A stretch of DNA of 49,476 nucleotides, taken from positions 1 through 49,476 of IMG/VR virus record IMGVR_UViG_3300044695_003832; one strand, given 5' to 3'. The DNA is from a virus. The stretch's first letter is position 1, and every line of letters starts with the position of its first letter. Under the pieces are notes generated by a model. That model had not been told where the DNA came from and did no database searches. It saw nothing but the letters and a program-made list of their open reading frames with translations. The position numbers were made by a program, and so were the translations under genes. This document shows positions 28,001-34,538 of the stretch, piece by piece.

Positions 28001-28805
28001 CCTAGCCACCGTTCCAATTACAAAAGGCGGAACAGGTCAAACTACAGCTAATGCAGCAATAAACGCTTTGCTACCTTCCCAACCTGGAAACAGCACTAAA
28101 TATTTAACTACTGATGGAACAAACTCTTCATGGGGTACAGTTTCTGCCGGAACAACTATACCTTCAGCTTCAATGCAAATGTACGCTGGTGCAATTACTC
28201 AAACAGTAAGTTCTGGTGTGGTAACAACAACAGCACCTACTGGATGGTTATTGGCTAATGGGAATGCGGTTTCAAGAACTACATATAGTGCTCTATTTAC
28301 AGCATTAGGGGGAGTTTCTAGCCCTTTTGGGTATGATGCAACAACATTCAACTTACCCGATATGAGAGGTCGAGTTGGTGCAGGTGTGGGAACTGGCACT
28401 TATGCTAATGCTACAGCAAGAACTTTAGGCGGAACAATTGGAACGGAAAATGAAACTCTTATAGCTAGTCAAATACCTGCACACGCCCACCCTAATAGTA
28501 TTGGTTCAACCGCTGGGGGTACTAATCAAGCGACAGCAGGTGTGAATGGAAGTTTAGCTCACGCACACAATTTAAACGAAAGTGTTGGGCGTATGGCGTT
28601 AGGTTGGTCAGGCAGCGGTGGCAGCTATGCAGGTGGAGTTGTAGGCAATCAGCCACAAGCAGGTACGGTTTTGTACGCGGCTAATTCTTCTGGACTAGAC
28701 CACACCCATAATATTTATATAAGCAATGCAAACAATACAGGCGGTGGCGGATCGCATAACAATATGCAACCAACTATTGGGATTAACTACATCATTAAAA
28801 TCTAG
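25002..28805 (+). CDS. Long tail fibre with IPT/TIG domains and C-terminal tail collar
   Basis: It encodes 1267 residues. The N terminus has two copies of a small module beginning PYCVSGAG and PYCVAGAG (each followed by NGTYS). Two consecutive IPT/TIG Ig-like domains follow at about residues 190-270 and 280-362, with the ISP-x-x-G-x-x-x-G signature. A linker with NPTPNPTPTTTPN leads to three or so longer repeats built on GYSIPTT-K/S-Q-x-N/W-DTAY and NNLNIPTYTLSGLGG. The last 200 residues are a phage tail-collar domain: GWLLANGNAVSRTTY, FNLPDMRGRVGAG, then a histidine-rich QIPAHAHPN and DHTHNI. This arrangement is typical of the outermost fibre that contacts the host. Confidence 0.85.
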   Translation: MPTVNPYCVSGAGSSQANGTYSYNSVNGSWEKVGNTSIYFSYDYDYDSFRLIDGTMGNMPLYSGTFYQTNPSLITWATVYGTSPAPTMASGECAVTLVDPYCVAGAGTAIANGTYSWNPNSFNMFMYGYYQHTTEATLKMGQGMMGGYSIFNDNTELYSATSLTGDWNVSNGAASAPTVTAGACGTTSVPTVTAISPSTGTTAGGTNITITGTNLTGATAVTIGGTAVTSFTVISSTSITAATPAKTAGVASVLVTTSGGTNAANTLFTYQTPTPPPVNAPTVTSISPTSGSTAGATSITITGTNFTGATSVTVGGVAATSVIVVSSTSITATTPAGTAGTASVLVTSPDGTNAANTLFTFTAPTPNPTPNPTPTTTPNTIRIKRSSTTTVVPTTLALGEIAANIVDKKIFIGDSSKTPILISDYNNGTVNSVAMTVPTGLSVTGTPITTSGTLGITFTAGYSIPTTAKQTNWDTAYTNNFQWDGGSTNLNSATGRTSLGATTVGGNLLTLTNPSAITFLQVNANNTISALSAASFRTAIGAGTSSTTGTVTSVGLTAPTGLTVTNVPITSSGNIGLSFTTGFSIPTTASQTNWDTAYSNRISSLTTTGTGAANLTNNQLNIPTPPDPAFKSLAVLGNSGASTLVSGVLNVPTYTLSGLGGIKLTDLSSTATGLTYTNTTGAFSLTSGYSIPTTTKQGNWDTAYSQTQQWNGGVNGLNAITGRNSLGATTVGSSMFTLVNPNAITFPRFNSDNTISALDAATFRTAIGAGTSSTVGTVTSVAALTIGTNGTDVSSTVATNTTTPVIVLNIPTASALNRGALSSSDFTNFNTAYTSRISSFSASGNSGSATFSGNALNIPTYTLAGLGGIGLTNLSSTATGLTYTNTTGVFSLTSGYSIPTTTKQGQWDAAYSSYLQWDGGSTSLVAATARTSLGLVIGTDVQGYDADLQAIGAIAGTSGILKKTAANTWSLDTSAYLTGNQTVTLSGDVSGSGTTAITTTLATVPITKGGTGQTTANAAINALLPSQPGNSTKYLTTDGTNSSWGTVSAGTTIPSASMQMYAGAITQTVSSGVVTTTAPTGWLLANGNAVSRTTYSALFTALGGVSSPFGYDATTFNLPDMRGRVGAGVGTGTYANATARTLGGTIGTENETLIASQIPAHAHPNSIGSTAGGTNQATAGVNGSLAHAHNLNESVGRMALGWSGSGGSYAGGVVGNQPQAGTVLYAANSSGLDHTHNIYISNANNTGGGGSHNNMQPTIGINYIIKI

Positions 28806-28813
28806 GAGAAAGT

Positions 28814-29011
28814 ATGGAAATTTTTATTAGTCCAACAAGTATAACCGATGTTGATGGAAACATAACAAAGGGGTATTTGATTTCTACAAGTACTAGAACC
28901 GGAAAAAGAAACACTCAGGACAGTGATGTTTTTTTAGATGGTAGTGATATTGAAATTAAAGTTCAACAGCTTCGCAGATTACTAAAGCTTCACTTTGACG
29001 CTCAGGTGTAA
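28814..29011 (+). CDS. Small protein following the fibre genes
   Basis: It encodes 65 residues after a good AGGAGAAAGT ribosome site. It starts MEIFISPTSITDVDGNITKG, has a polar centre and ends with a helix LRRLLKLHFD. No membrane segment or cysteine is present. Small proteins after the last fibre are sometimes fibre chaperones, but the evidence here is only position. Confidence 0.6.
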   Translation: MEIFISPTSITDVDGNITKGYLISTSTRTGKRNTQDSDVFLDGSDIEIKVQQLRRLLKLHFDAQV

Positions 29012-29014
29012 ATA

Positions 29015-29398
29015 ATGTCAAGACCTTGCACATGCAATAATGTTATTCCTAATAGCACTTGGGATAACACACAATGTCAACTTTGTTGGCATTACCACCA
29101 TAACTCCAGAGTAAGGGAAGCTTGGGATAGTGACCATCCTATACAAGTTCCGCCTATGCTAGAACAAGCTAGCTCTTTAATGTCTTCTGTAGCTAAATGG
29201 AGCTTTTCAGGTTGCACTCGAGTACCCTTAGAAGTGCAAGAAGACAGGATGCATATTTGCAACAACTGCGAATTTAAAAAGTTTGATAAATGCGGAGTTT
29301 GTGGCTGTTTTTTAAAAATTAAGGCTAGCTGGATTACTGAAAAATGCCCTTTAGGGAAATGGAGCGAATATGACACCACAAGACCTACCCCCAATTGA
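29015..29398 (+). CDS. Zinc-ribbon protein
   Basis: It encodes 127 residues with two cysteine clusters. The N-terminal one is CTCNN, then CQLCWHYH; the C-terminal one is CNNCEFKKFDKCGVCGCFLKIK followed by CPLGKW (long motif at about residues 83-117, with CxxC, CxxCxC and a final Cys). The C-terminal pattern C-x2-C-x(5,6)-C-x2-C-G-C-x-L/F-x-x-K-x(6-9)-C-P-x-G-x-W is one I know from small zinc-ribbon proteins of many phages, often near lysis or tail genes. Role unknown. Its end overlaps the next small gene by 29 bases. Confidence 0.6.
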   Translation: MSRPCTCNNVIPNSTWDNTQCQLCWHYHHNSRVREAWDSDHPIQVPPMLEQASSLMSSVAKWSFSGCTRVPLEVQEDRMHICNNCEFKKFDKCGVCGCFLKIKASWITEKCPLGKWSEYDTTRPTPN

Positions 29399-29534
29399 AC
29401 TTTTAGAGGATATTTTACTACCTTTAAAGTGGACTATTGATAGAATATATTGGTGGGGTTTTAAGGACGGTGTGACTATGGGAGGCGTTGCGTTCTTTGT
29501 TTTGTTCCTCTTAACTAACAGGAGAGCATCATGA
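29370..29534 (+). CDS. Small single-span membrane protein, holin or spanin candidate
   Basis: This 54-residue gene begins at ATG 29370, inside the zinc-ribbon gene in another frame, with GGAG six bases upstream, and its TGA overlaps the ATG of the peptidase gene (ATGA). An amphipathic N-terminal part (PPIELLEDILLPLKW, then RIYWWGFKDG) is followed by one hydrophobic segment, MGGVAFFVLFLLT, and a positively charged end (NRRAS). A one-span protein with a basic tail directly coupled to a secreted peptidase is a reasonable holin candidate. No sequence family was recognised. Confidence 0.6.
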   Translation: MTPQDLPPIELLEDILLPLKWTIDRIYWWGFKDGVTMGGVAFFVLFLLTNRRAS

Positions 29535-30292
29535 ACAAAGTGATAGGAATGCTAATTCTAGCTGTTGGGCTTATCTCAGCCAACGAGGTATATTTTGGTC
29601 GAATGAAGTTCGACCCTATTCCACTGCTTAAGCCAAAAGTAGCACCAACACCAGTACCAATTAAACCAGACGAACCTAAGCCTAAAAGACCCTGGGGCAC
29701 AGGCCTAGAAGGCTCAGTTGAGTCTATCACACTAGGTGGTTCTATTGCTCCTGATGGTAGCACGCCATTGCAAATAGATTTTCCATTAACACAACATATC
29801 CCCAATATTGGTTCTCATGTGGATGGTGCAGGTATGTGCGTAATGAGTTCTATAGAAATGGCTGGAAGATGGCAGAACTTAGAACAGGTTCGAGGACTAC
29901 GGAATTGGTGTGCCAATAAGCCAGGTGGAGGATACCCCTCTAAAGTTGATAAGCAGCTAAAAGAGTACTCTCAGGCACAAAAGATTAGCACACCCGAATA
30001 TGTGCAATACGAGGGCAAAGAACTAGACCTGCTTAAACTAGCATTAAAGACAGGTAGATTCCCTGCTGTGACCTACTCAGGGCGCGATAAAGTTCGATAT
30101 TCTGGCACAATCGCGCACATGGTGTGTTTGGCTCACCTAGACGATAAATGGGCTTGCATTTGGGATAATAACGGCACTGCGGGGGAACTAATATGGATGA
30201 CTCCAGAAGAATTTAAAACTCGATGGACTAATGATAGTAACGGTTGGGCCTTTGTATGGCTCGCACCACCCCCACCACCTGTACCGCACTAG
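29531..30292 (+). CDS. Exported papain-like (C39-like) cysteine peptidase, putative lysis or cell-envelope enzyme
   Basis: It encodes 253 residues. Residues 1-18 form a plausible signal sequence (MNKVIGMLILAVGLISA), followed by a Pro/Lys-rich linker to about residue 85. The remaining domain has the papain-like order: Cys103 in GAGMCVMSSI, His196 in TIAHMVCL and Asp212/Asn213 in IWDNNG, with PGGGYPSKVD between. A secreted cysteine peptidase could cut peptide cross-links of the host wall, or process envelope proteins. It is flanked by small membrane proteins, and no muramidase or amidase is found elsewhere, so it is the best endolysin candidate here. The C39 link is a fold-level impression, not a family search. 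Confidence 0.6.
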   Translation: MNKVIGMLILAVGLISANEVYFGRMKFDPIPLLKPKVAPTPVPIKPDEPKPKRPWGTGLEGSVESITLGGSIAPDGSTPLQIDFPLTQHIPNIGSHVDGAGMCVMSSIEMAGRWQNLEQVRGLRNWCANKPGGGYPSKVDKQLKEYSQAQKISTPEYVQYEGKELDLLKLALKTGRFPAVTYSGRDKVRYSGTIAHMVCLAHLDDKWACIWDNNGTAGELIWMTPEEFKTRWTNDSNGWAFVWLAPPPPPVPH

Positions 30293-30300
30293 GAGCTAGT

Positions 30301-31044
30301 ATGAACTTACTATTTGCTGTTTTCATGTTCTTAGACTTTAGCTGGGTTCCCACTGACGATATTCGTCAAGTGGCATTATACCAGGACAATCTACAGGTAG
30401 GTGTATTTAAAGTGCCAGAACGAGTTTACCTAGAGATAGATTCAAAAGGTGAATTTAAAGAATCCGCACTGCCTACGCCAGTACCAGAAAAATATTTAGA
30501 CCTATTTCCTACAAAAAAGATTCTTAATTATGGAATTGACCTATCTGAGTTAAAAGGAAAGTCAGAATCCTACTATCACAACGGCAGGGCTATTACTAAA
30601 GAAAGTGCACTTTTGCTAATGGGTACAAAGGACATACCTGATGACAGTGAGTTTTTAAGACTCACTGTCATTGGGCCTGACGCAATTAGAAAAAGAGTTC
30701 GAGACGACCTATTTAATGACCCAGCTCTTAGTGATTTTAAAAGTTTTACTGTAGTGCAAGACTACCCTTCTAGCCATTGGGCTGTAGCGGATATTGGCTT
30801 TGAACTTACAGGAGAGGTTGCAATTTATGTGCAATCTCCTGACGGCACAGTTCTCCACAAACAAAACGACTACAAGGATGGCGCGGTAGGTTTGGCGGCA
30901 GCATTAAGGAAGGTAGACCCTAACTATAGGAGAGGGGGTGATCCAGATCTCAGAGGTACTCTTGAAGGATCTCTGTTGGTGTTTGTTATCGTTATAACCC
31001 TTGTTTTGGCTGTATTTTTTTTCAGAAGGAGTGATCAAGAATGA
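30301..31044 (+). CDS. Type I membrane protein, signal peptide and C-terminal anchor
   Basis: The ATG at 30301 is chosen because TAGGAG overlapping the previous stop lies five bases upstream; 247 residues result. Residues 1-16 (MNLLFAVFMFLDFSW) form a hydrophobic N terminus and the last part, SLLVFVIVITLVLAVFFFRR, spans the membrane with a basic cytoplasmic end. The domain between, with LQDNLQVGVFKV-style strands, an Asp/Glu-rich stretch and SPDGTVLHKQNDYKDGAVGL, reads like a thioredoxin-like or periplasmic-facing fold, but I do not assign it. The orientation, outside domain with an inner-membrane anchor, fits a spanin-like or envelope role. It follows the peptidase in the cassette. Confidence 0.62.
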   Translation: MNLLFAVFMFLDFSWVPTDDIRQVALYQDNLQVGVFKVPERVYLEIDSKGEFKESALPTPVPEKYLDLFPTKKILNYGIDLSELKGKSESYYHNGRAITKESALLLMGTKDIPDDSEFLRLTVIGPDAIRKRVRDDLFNDPALSDFKSFTVVQDYPSSHWAVADIGFELTGEVAIYVQSPDGTVLHKQNDYKDGAVGLAAALRKVDPNYRRGGDPDLRGTLEGSLLVFVIVITLVLAVFFFRRSDQE

Positions 31045-31223
31045 ACATTTTAACTATTGCGATTGCACTAGCTGGATTTGCAGGTGGTTGGATTGCGCGA
31101 GAAACTTGTAGGCCTAAAGACCACCCGATCTTAGATGCTGTGCGAAAGCTAATTGCACAAAAAGCTAAAGAAGCAAAGCAAATTGACGTGGAAGAAGAAC
31201 TCAAAAAACTAAAAGGAGTATAA
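31041..31223 (+). CDS. Small membrane protein with coiled-coil end
   Basis: This 60-residue gene overlaps the preceding stop as ATGA. Residues 1-19 (NILTIAIALAGFAGGWIA) are one hydrophobic segment, followed by a basic/acidic helix with KLIAQKAKEAKQIDVEEELKKLKG. A single N-terminal anchor plus a charged helix resembles phage spanin, holin-accessory or Rz-like small proteins. Identity is not known; position in the lysis cassette supports a membrane role. Confidence 0.6.
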   Translation: MNILTIAIALAGFAGGWIARETCRPKDHPILDAVRKLIAQKAKEAKQIDVEEELKKLKGV

Positions 31224-31225
31224 CT

Positions 31226-31378
31226 ATGGCTGGATTTAAAACATACCTTGCTTGTGCTGGTCTACTTGGTTTAGCACTTTACCAACTCTCAGAAGGTCAC
31301 ATCGAACAAGCTGGACAAAGCTTCCTAGCAGCACTTGCTGCGTATGGACTTCGAAGTGCATTAAAGAATGTGGCCTAA
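31226..31378 (+). CDS. Small hydrophobic protein
   Basis: It encodes 50 residues from ATG 31226, preceded by AAGGAG eight bases upstream, and ends at TAA 31378. The sequence MAGFKTYLACAGLLGLALYQ is hydrophobic, then HIEQAGQSFLAALAAYGLR forms an amphipathic helix. Small proteins of this design are common beside phage lysis genes and might act at the membrane. No family name is assigned. Confidence 0.6.
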   Translation: MAGFKTYLACAGLLGLALYQLSEGHIEQAGQSFLAALAAYGLRSALKNVA

Positions 31379-31380
31379 GT

Positions 31381-32100
31381 ATGGGAAAAGTACTTATAGC
31401 GGGTGAATGTAGTAATGGTGTTGCATCGCACCTTCGTGCGCTGGGACACCATGTCACTACTGCTGATTTTAAACCTAACGAGGTTGACCAGACAAATCAT
31501 TACCAAGGCAACTATTGGGATTTACTAGATGGTAAGCACCATTGGGATTTGCTTCTAGGTCACCCAACATGTACAAACATGGCCAATAGTTCAGTTAGCA
31601 GGCTAACTCAGCAAAAACCTGACGGTACACTAGCCTACCCTACACGAATGCAAGACATGCAAAGGGATGCTGAGGATTTCAAACGCATGTTGAACACCCC
31701 ACATGCGTCCAGGGTAATGTTAGAGAACCCTATTATGCACGGACACGCTGCAAAGATAGTAGGTGAGAAACCAACCTTCTCTATACAGCCATATCATCAC
31801 GGTGTGCAAGAGTCTAAGAGGACTATGTTTCACACTCGCAATGTGCCACCATTAAAGCCTACACAAGTTGTGCCTAAGCCTGCCAATGGTCTTTGGAACA
31901 ATCAGATCCGTGGTAAAAATGGAAAAGTGTACCCCAAGGAAGCACCATCCGCGCAAAGAGGTACAGACAGATCACGCACAAGGCCTCAGGTGGCTAAGGC
32001 TATTGCAGATCATATACACTCTCTAATTCCACCCGTAGAAAACAAGATTAAAATGAGCAGGCGTAAAGATGGATCTTGGTATTTTAACAATGCCGTCTAG
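31381..32100 (+). CDS. Cytosine-methyltransferase-like (HPPC-type) protein
   Basis: It encodes 239 residues from ATG 31381, two bases after the previous stop. The N terminus MGKVLIAGECSNGVASHL plus ALGHHVTTADF matches the SAM-binding start of DNA methylase-like phage proteins (E-x-S/C-G/N). HHWDLLLGHPTCTNMANSS is the HP-x-C catalytic-type loop, with Thr in place of the usual Pro, and VMLENPIMHGHA is the ENP element. These proteins are usually annotated as C5-MTase-related, although target and activity are unproven. It lies outside the other methylase's operon, at the junction of lysis and recombination genes. Confidence 0.65.
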   Translation: MGKVLIAGECSNGVASHLRALGHHVTTADFKPNEVDQTNHYQGNYWDLLDGKHHWDLLLGHPTCTNMANSSVSRLTQQKPDGTLAYPTRMQDMQRDAEDFKRMLNTPHASRVMLENPIMHGHAAKIVGEKPTFSIQPYHHGVQESKRTMFHTRNVPPLKPTQVVPKPANGLWNNQIRGKNGKVYPKEAPSAQRGTDRSRTRPQVAKAIADHIHSLIPPVENKIKMSRRKDGSWYFNNAV

Positions 32101-32320
32101 GCGTGTGTATGACTGGCATGGTACAATAGACCCGTACCTGCCTACGGTATATCCACCCGGTTCACCTGAGAAAATCAGGGTAATGCAAATTCGTGCAGAA
32201 CTGGAACTACCGCTACATCACACCGAGGACAACAAGCATGTCGAATTGCAAGTTCGTGACTCTAGATCAGAGCGGTTCCGATTGGTTGAAATGGAGACAG
32301 GGCGGGGTTGGTGGTTCTGA
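32090..32320 (+). CDS. Small hypothetical protein bridging methylase-like and exonuclease genes
   Basis: It encodes 76 residues from ATG 32090 (MPSRRVYDWHG), beginning ten bases before the end of the preceding gene, and its last 83 bases overlap the exonuclease gene in a different frame. It has no good Shine-Dalgarno of its own, so translation would rely on coupling. The product is polar with HGTIDPYLPTVYPPG and no recognisable domain. It could instead be a chance open frame. Confidence 0.4.
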   Translation: MPSRRVYDWHGTIDPYLPTVYPPGSPEKIRVMQIRAELELPLHHTEDNKHVELQVRDSRSERFRLVEMETGRGWWF

Positions 32321-32840
32321 CGCTGCTGTACTAATGGGTTCCAACCCTTGGTGCAAACCAGCAGAACTAATGGATCGAAAACTAGGCACAGTGCAAGAAC
32401 AATATGAAAACGAGCGTATGGCTAGAGGTAAGCGCCTCGAACCAATAGTGCGCGAAATGTACGAGGACTTGACAGGCCTAAAGGTAGAACCAGCGTGTGT
32501 TGAGCACGAGGAGTTCCCTTGGTTCATGGCGAGTCTAGATGGTATTACCAAGGATGGCAAATTGATCGTTGAAATAAAATGTCCTAATGATAGGGCACAT
32601 TCAGAGGCACTGAGAGGATGGATACCTAAATACTATTACCCCCAAGTGCAACATCAACTGGGTGTAACAGGCGCAAAGGTAGCACACTATGTGTCCTACT
32701 CAGATGCTGAAAAGTTTAAACCACATGAAAGGCTAGCCTTGGTAGAAATGCGTCCGAACGAAGGATATATCAAAGAACTCTTTCTAAAGGAGATGTCATT
32801 TGTCCAATCACTCGAACATCAGAAGGCTCGACCTACATGA
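32238..32840 (+). CDS. YqaJ-type phage recombination exonuclease
   Basis: It encodes 200 residues. ATG 32238 is selected as it follows GAGGA by about nine bases and begins just before the family's first motif. The residues match the YqaJ/lambda-exonuclease nuclease fold: GGVGGSDAAVLMGSNPW (residues 22-38), KRLEPIVREMYEDLTG, ASLDGI with Asp101, then VEIKCPN with Glu112 and Lys114 (the D-x(n)-E-x-K centre), and YYPQVQHQLGVTG. Such enzymes resect double-stranded DNA 5' to 3' for a RecT-type annealing protein, and one is encoded at 35920, in a separate operon. Confidence 0.85.
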   Translation: MSNCKFVTLDQSGSDWLKWRQGGVGGSDAAVLMGSNPWCKPAELMDRKLGTVQEQYENERMARGKRLEPIVREMYEDLTGLKVEPACVEHEEFPWFMASLDGITKDGKLIVEIKCPNDRAHSEALRGWIPKYYYPQVQHQLGVTGAKVAHYVSYSDAEKFKPHERLALVEMRPNEGYIKELFLKEMSFVQSLEHQKARPT

Positions 32841-33234
32841 TCTAGATCAACATTACTTAGATCTTCTAAATGAATTCGCACCTGTGTTTACGACGTTAGA
32901 AGAAATGAAAAGGTGCTACCTGGACAGGGCCTTCACTGGCACCTGTCCTACTTTTTTATGTTTCAGTGATTGTGGGAAACCATTAGGGAGTATTACAGTG
33001 CACTTAGTAGACAAAATGATTTATAGACTTCCTTATGCGTTCGTAGATGATTTTATTGTTGCGGAAGCTTGGAGAAGTAAGGGCATAGGAAGGCAACTAA
33101 TGCGACACGCAATTAACTACTGCCACAACAAAGGGTGTTTTAAAATAATATTAGATTGTGCCCCCTCTTTAGAAAAGTACTATTCGACATTCGGCTTTTA
33201 TGTTAATGGCACAACAATGCGTCTTGACCTGTGA
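32800..33234 (+). CDS. GNAT acetyltransferase similar to glucosamine-6-phosphate N-acetyltransferase
   Basis: It encodes 144 residues and uses TTG at 32800, since AAGGAGA lies six bases before it and no in-frame ATG precedes the domain. The C-terminal half matches the acetyl-CoA-binding GNAT fold: FVDDFIVAEAWRSKGIG (R/Q-x-x-G-x-G/A-like loop) and then CFKIILDCAPSLEKYYSTFG. The phrase GC-F/Y-KIILDC followed by a Tyr-rich helix is characteristic of GNA1, which acetylates glucosamine 6-phosphate, but small-molecule specificity is not provable. It sits between exonuclease and integrase, a place where cargo genes are common. Confidence 0.75.
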   Translation: MSNHSNIRRLDLHDLDQHYLDLLNEFAPVFTTLEEMKRCYLDRAFTGTCPTFLCFSDCGKPLGSITVHLVDKMIYRLPYAFVDDFIVAEAWRSKGIGRQLMRHAINYCHNKGCFKIILDCAPSLEKYYSTFGFYVNGTTMRLDL

Positions 33235-33244
33235 AGGAGTGATA

Positions 33245-34252
33245 TTGTATAGCCAAATTATGGCTACAATATTCTTCGACAAAAGTAGTAAACTTTGGGC
33301 GTTTCAAACCAGCACTAATGGTAAGAAAAAGCGCACATACCACAGCACAAAAGAGGAGGCAGAGGCTTTAATGCCTCGCGCCTCCTTGTCAGAAAAAGTA
33401 CATAGTTTTTCTGACATCATGAATAAATTTTTACAGTCTAGAAATGTAAGATACACATCTCTAGTACGATATAAGCAAGAAATAGCCTCTTTAAAAGAGT
33501 GCATAATTTCAGACAAATTAACTACAGACACTGTATCACTCACTGCGTCTGTGATTAACAAAAAATATCCAATAGCTAAAGCGTACAGGCTCATTAAACG
33601 ACTACTCACACTGTGCAAGGTAGCTGGTGTTGTACCACCTTACGACATTACGCCTAAGCACACCCATCAACCTGGACGCGCTCTAACGCAACAGGAGGTA
33701 GCGAAGTTAGTAAAGTTGTCAAGTCCTACGCACTATCATTCCTTATTACTTTTCCTGTTGGATACAGGTTGCAGGCTAGGTGAAGCACTTGGGCTAAATT
33801 GGGGTGATTTTCAGAACGGAAAGGTAGTAATTAACAAGGCCTATAATCAAAACAACAAGGCCTCTAAAACAACGCAGGTCAAGACTTCTAAGGGAAATCG
33901 AAAGATAACACTATCTGACAACCTGAATCAAATTTTGACACGTTTAAGGCCCAAGGATAGTAAGCTACCTATATTCACATCTCCAGAAGGTTTTAGAGTA
34001 TCCAGGTGGAACCTGCGTAGATGGTGGTCACCACTAATCAAAAAGTTTGGTACACCACTGCGAATACATGATCTCAGGCACACAAACGCCACGTATTTGC
34101 TTGGTGTATGCGATGTCAGGATGGTAGCTGCTAGGCTAGGTCACACTAGCCCTACCACCACCCTCAAGATCTATGATCACTATGTTTTAGATGATTCTGT
34201 AACAGCTTTCTGTACCCCGGCGGGTACAGTCGTAGCTAGAAAAAAGGCCTAA
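33245..34252 (+). CDS. int: Tyrosine recombinase, phage integrase
   Basis: The start is taken at TTG 33245, because GAAGGAG precedes it by about five bases; ATG 33260 is the alternative. The 335-residue product has an N-terminal arm-binding/core-binding region and a complete catalytic domain: Arg177 in TGCRLGEAL, Lys213 in VKTSKGNRK, His275-x-x-Arg278 in HDLRHTNATYL, His300 in RLGHTSPTTT and Tyr310 in KIYDHY. All six expected residues are present, so the enzyme is probably active. The gene is the last of the rightward block; the tRNA-like attP is eight bases downstream. It would integrate the circular genome into a host tRNA-Arg gene. Confidence 0.93.
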   Translation: MYSQIMATIFFDKSSKLWAFQTSTNGKKKRTYHSTKEEAEALMPRASLSEKVHSFSDIMNKFLQSRNVRYTSLVRYKQEIASLKECIISDKLTTDTVSLTASVINKKYPIAKAYRLIKRLLTLCKVAGVVPPYDITPKHTHQPGRALTQQEVAKLVKLSSPTHYHSLLLFLLDTGCRLGEALGLNWGDFQNGKVVINKAYNQNNKASKTTQVKTSKGNRKITLSDNLNQILTRLRPKDSKLPIFTSPEGFRVSRWNLRRWWSPLIKKFGTPLRIHDLRHTNATYLLGVCDVRMVAARLGHTSPTTTLKIYDHYVLDDSVTAFCTPAGTVVARKKA

Positions 34253-34260
34253 AAACCTAG

Positions 34261-34333
34261 TGCGCCCGGTAGGAATTGAACCTACGACCCTCGATTTAGG
34301 AAACCGATGCTCTATCCCCTGAGCTACGAGGGA
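34261..34333 (-). tRNA. tRNA-Arg(CCT)-like sequence, probable attP
   Basis: Read on the minus strand, these 73 bases form a normal tRNA layout from the D arm onward: D stem GCTC/GAGC, anticodon stem TCGGT/ATCGA with loop TTCCTAA (anticodon CCT, reads AGG), variable loop GGGTC, T stem GTAGG/CCTAC, acceptor strand CGGGCGC plus A. The 5' acceptor strand, TCCCTCG, pairs poorly with CGGGCGC (two mismatches), unlike a functional tRNA. No CCA is encoded. This is what an attP carrying the 3' part of a host tRNA gene looks like, and it abuts the integrase gene. A functional but odd tRNA remains possible. Confidence 0.75.
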
Positions 34334-34397
34334 GGGGGAAAAGCAGGGGAAAAGTGAAGGAAAGAAAAGCACCTAGTGTGCTGACTTCTTAACTTTA

Positions 34398-34410
34398 TAC
34401 CTCCGAGGTA
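34398..34410. promoter_or_regulatory. Dyad TACCTC-C-GAGGTA, possible operator
   Basis: This 13-base perfect inverted repeat with a single central base lies six bases upstream of a promoter-like pair (34416-34444). It might bind a dimeric repressor or integration accessory protein, or be coincidental. Confidence 0.45.
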
Positions 34411-34415
34411 CAGGT

Positions 34416-34444
34416 TTGGCATACAAATTGCTTTTATATACTAT
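34416..34444 (+). promoter_or_regulatory. Possible sigma70 promoter, rightward, near attP
   Basis: TTGGCA (34416-34421) and TACTAT (34439-34444) are 17 bases apart, a good spacing. A transcript from here would run into the long hairpin at 34471 and oppose the RHH gene, so it may produce an antisense or regulatory RNA. Confidence 0.4.
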
Positions 34445-34470
34445 ATATACTACTAACACTTATCTACTTA

Positions 34471-34538
34471 TAGATATAGCTAAGTATTAGTTATTTTCTT
34501 TTAAGAAAATAACTAATACTTTAGACTAGCTATATCTA
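34471..34538. terminator. Long AT-rich hairpin between convergent genes
   Basis: An 18-base perfect stem (34483-34500 with 34503-34520, TT loop) is extended by a second arm pair TAGATATAGCT (34471) and AGCTATATCTA (34528). It lies at the convergence of the integrase-side transcription and the leftward RHH gene, whose stop codon is within the outer arm. No U tract follows on the plus strand, so it may act as a bidirectional terminator, a processing site or a protein-binding dyad. Confidence 0.6.

Noticed and set aside
34483-34520. Insertion-sequence terminal repeat
   Set aside because: A perfect stem with a two-base loop and no transposase nearby is a hairpin, not a pair of terminal repeats.
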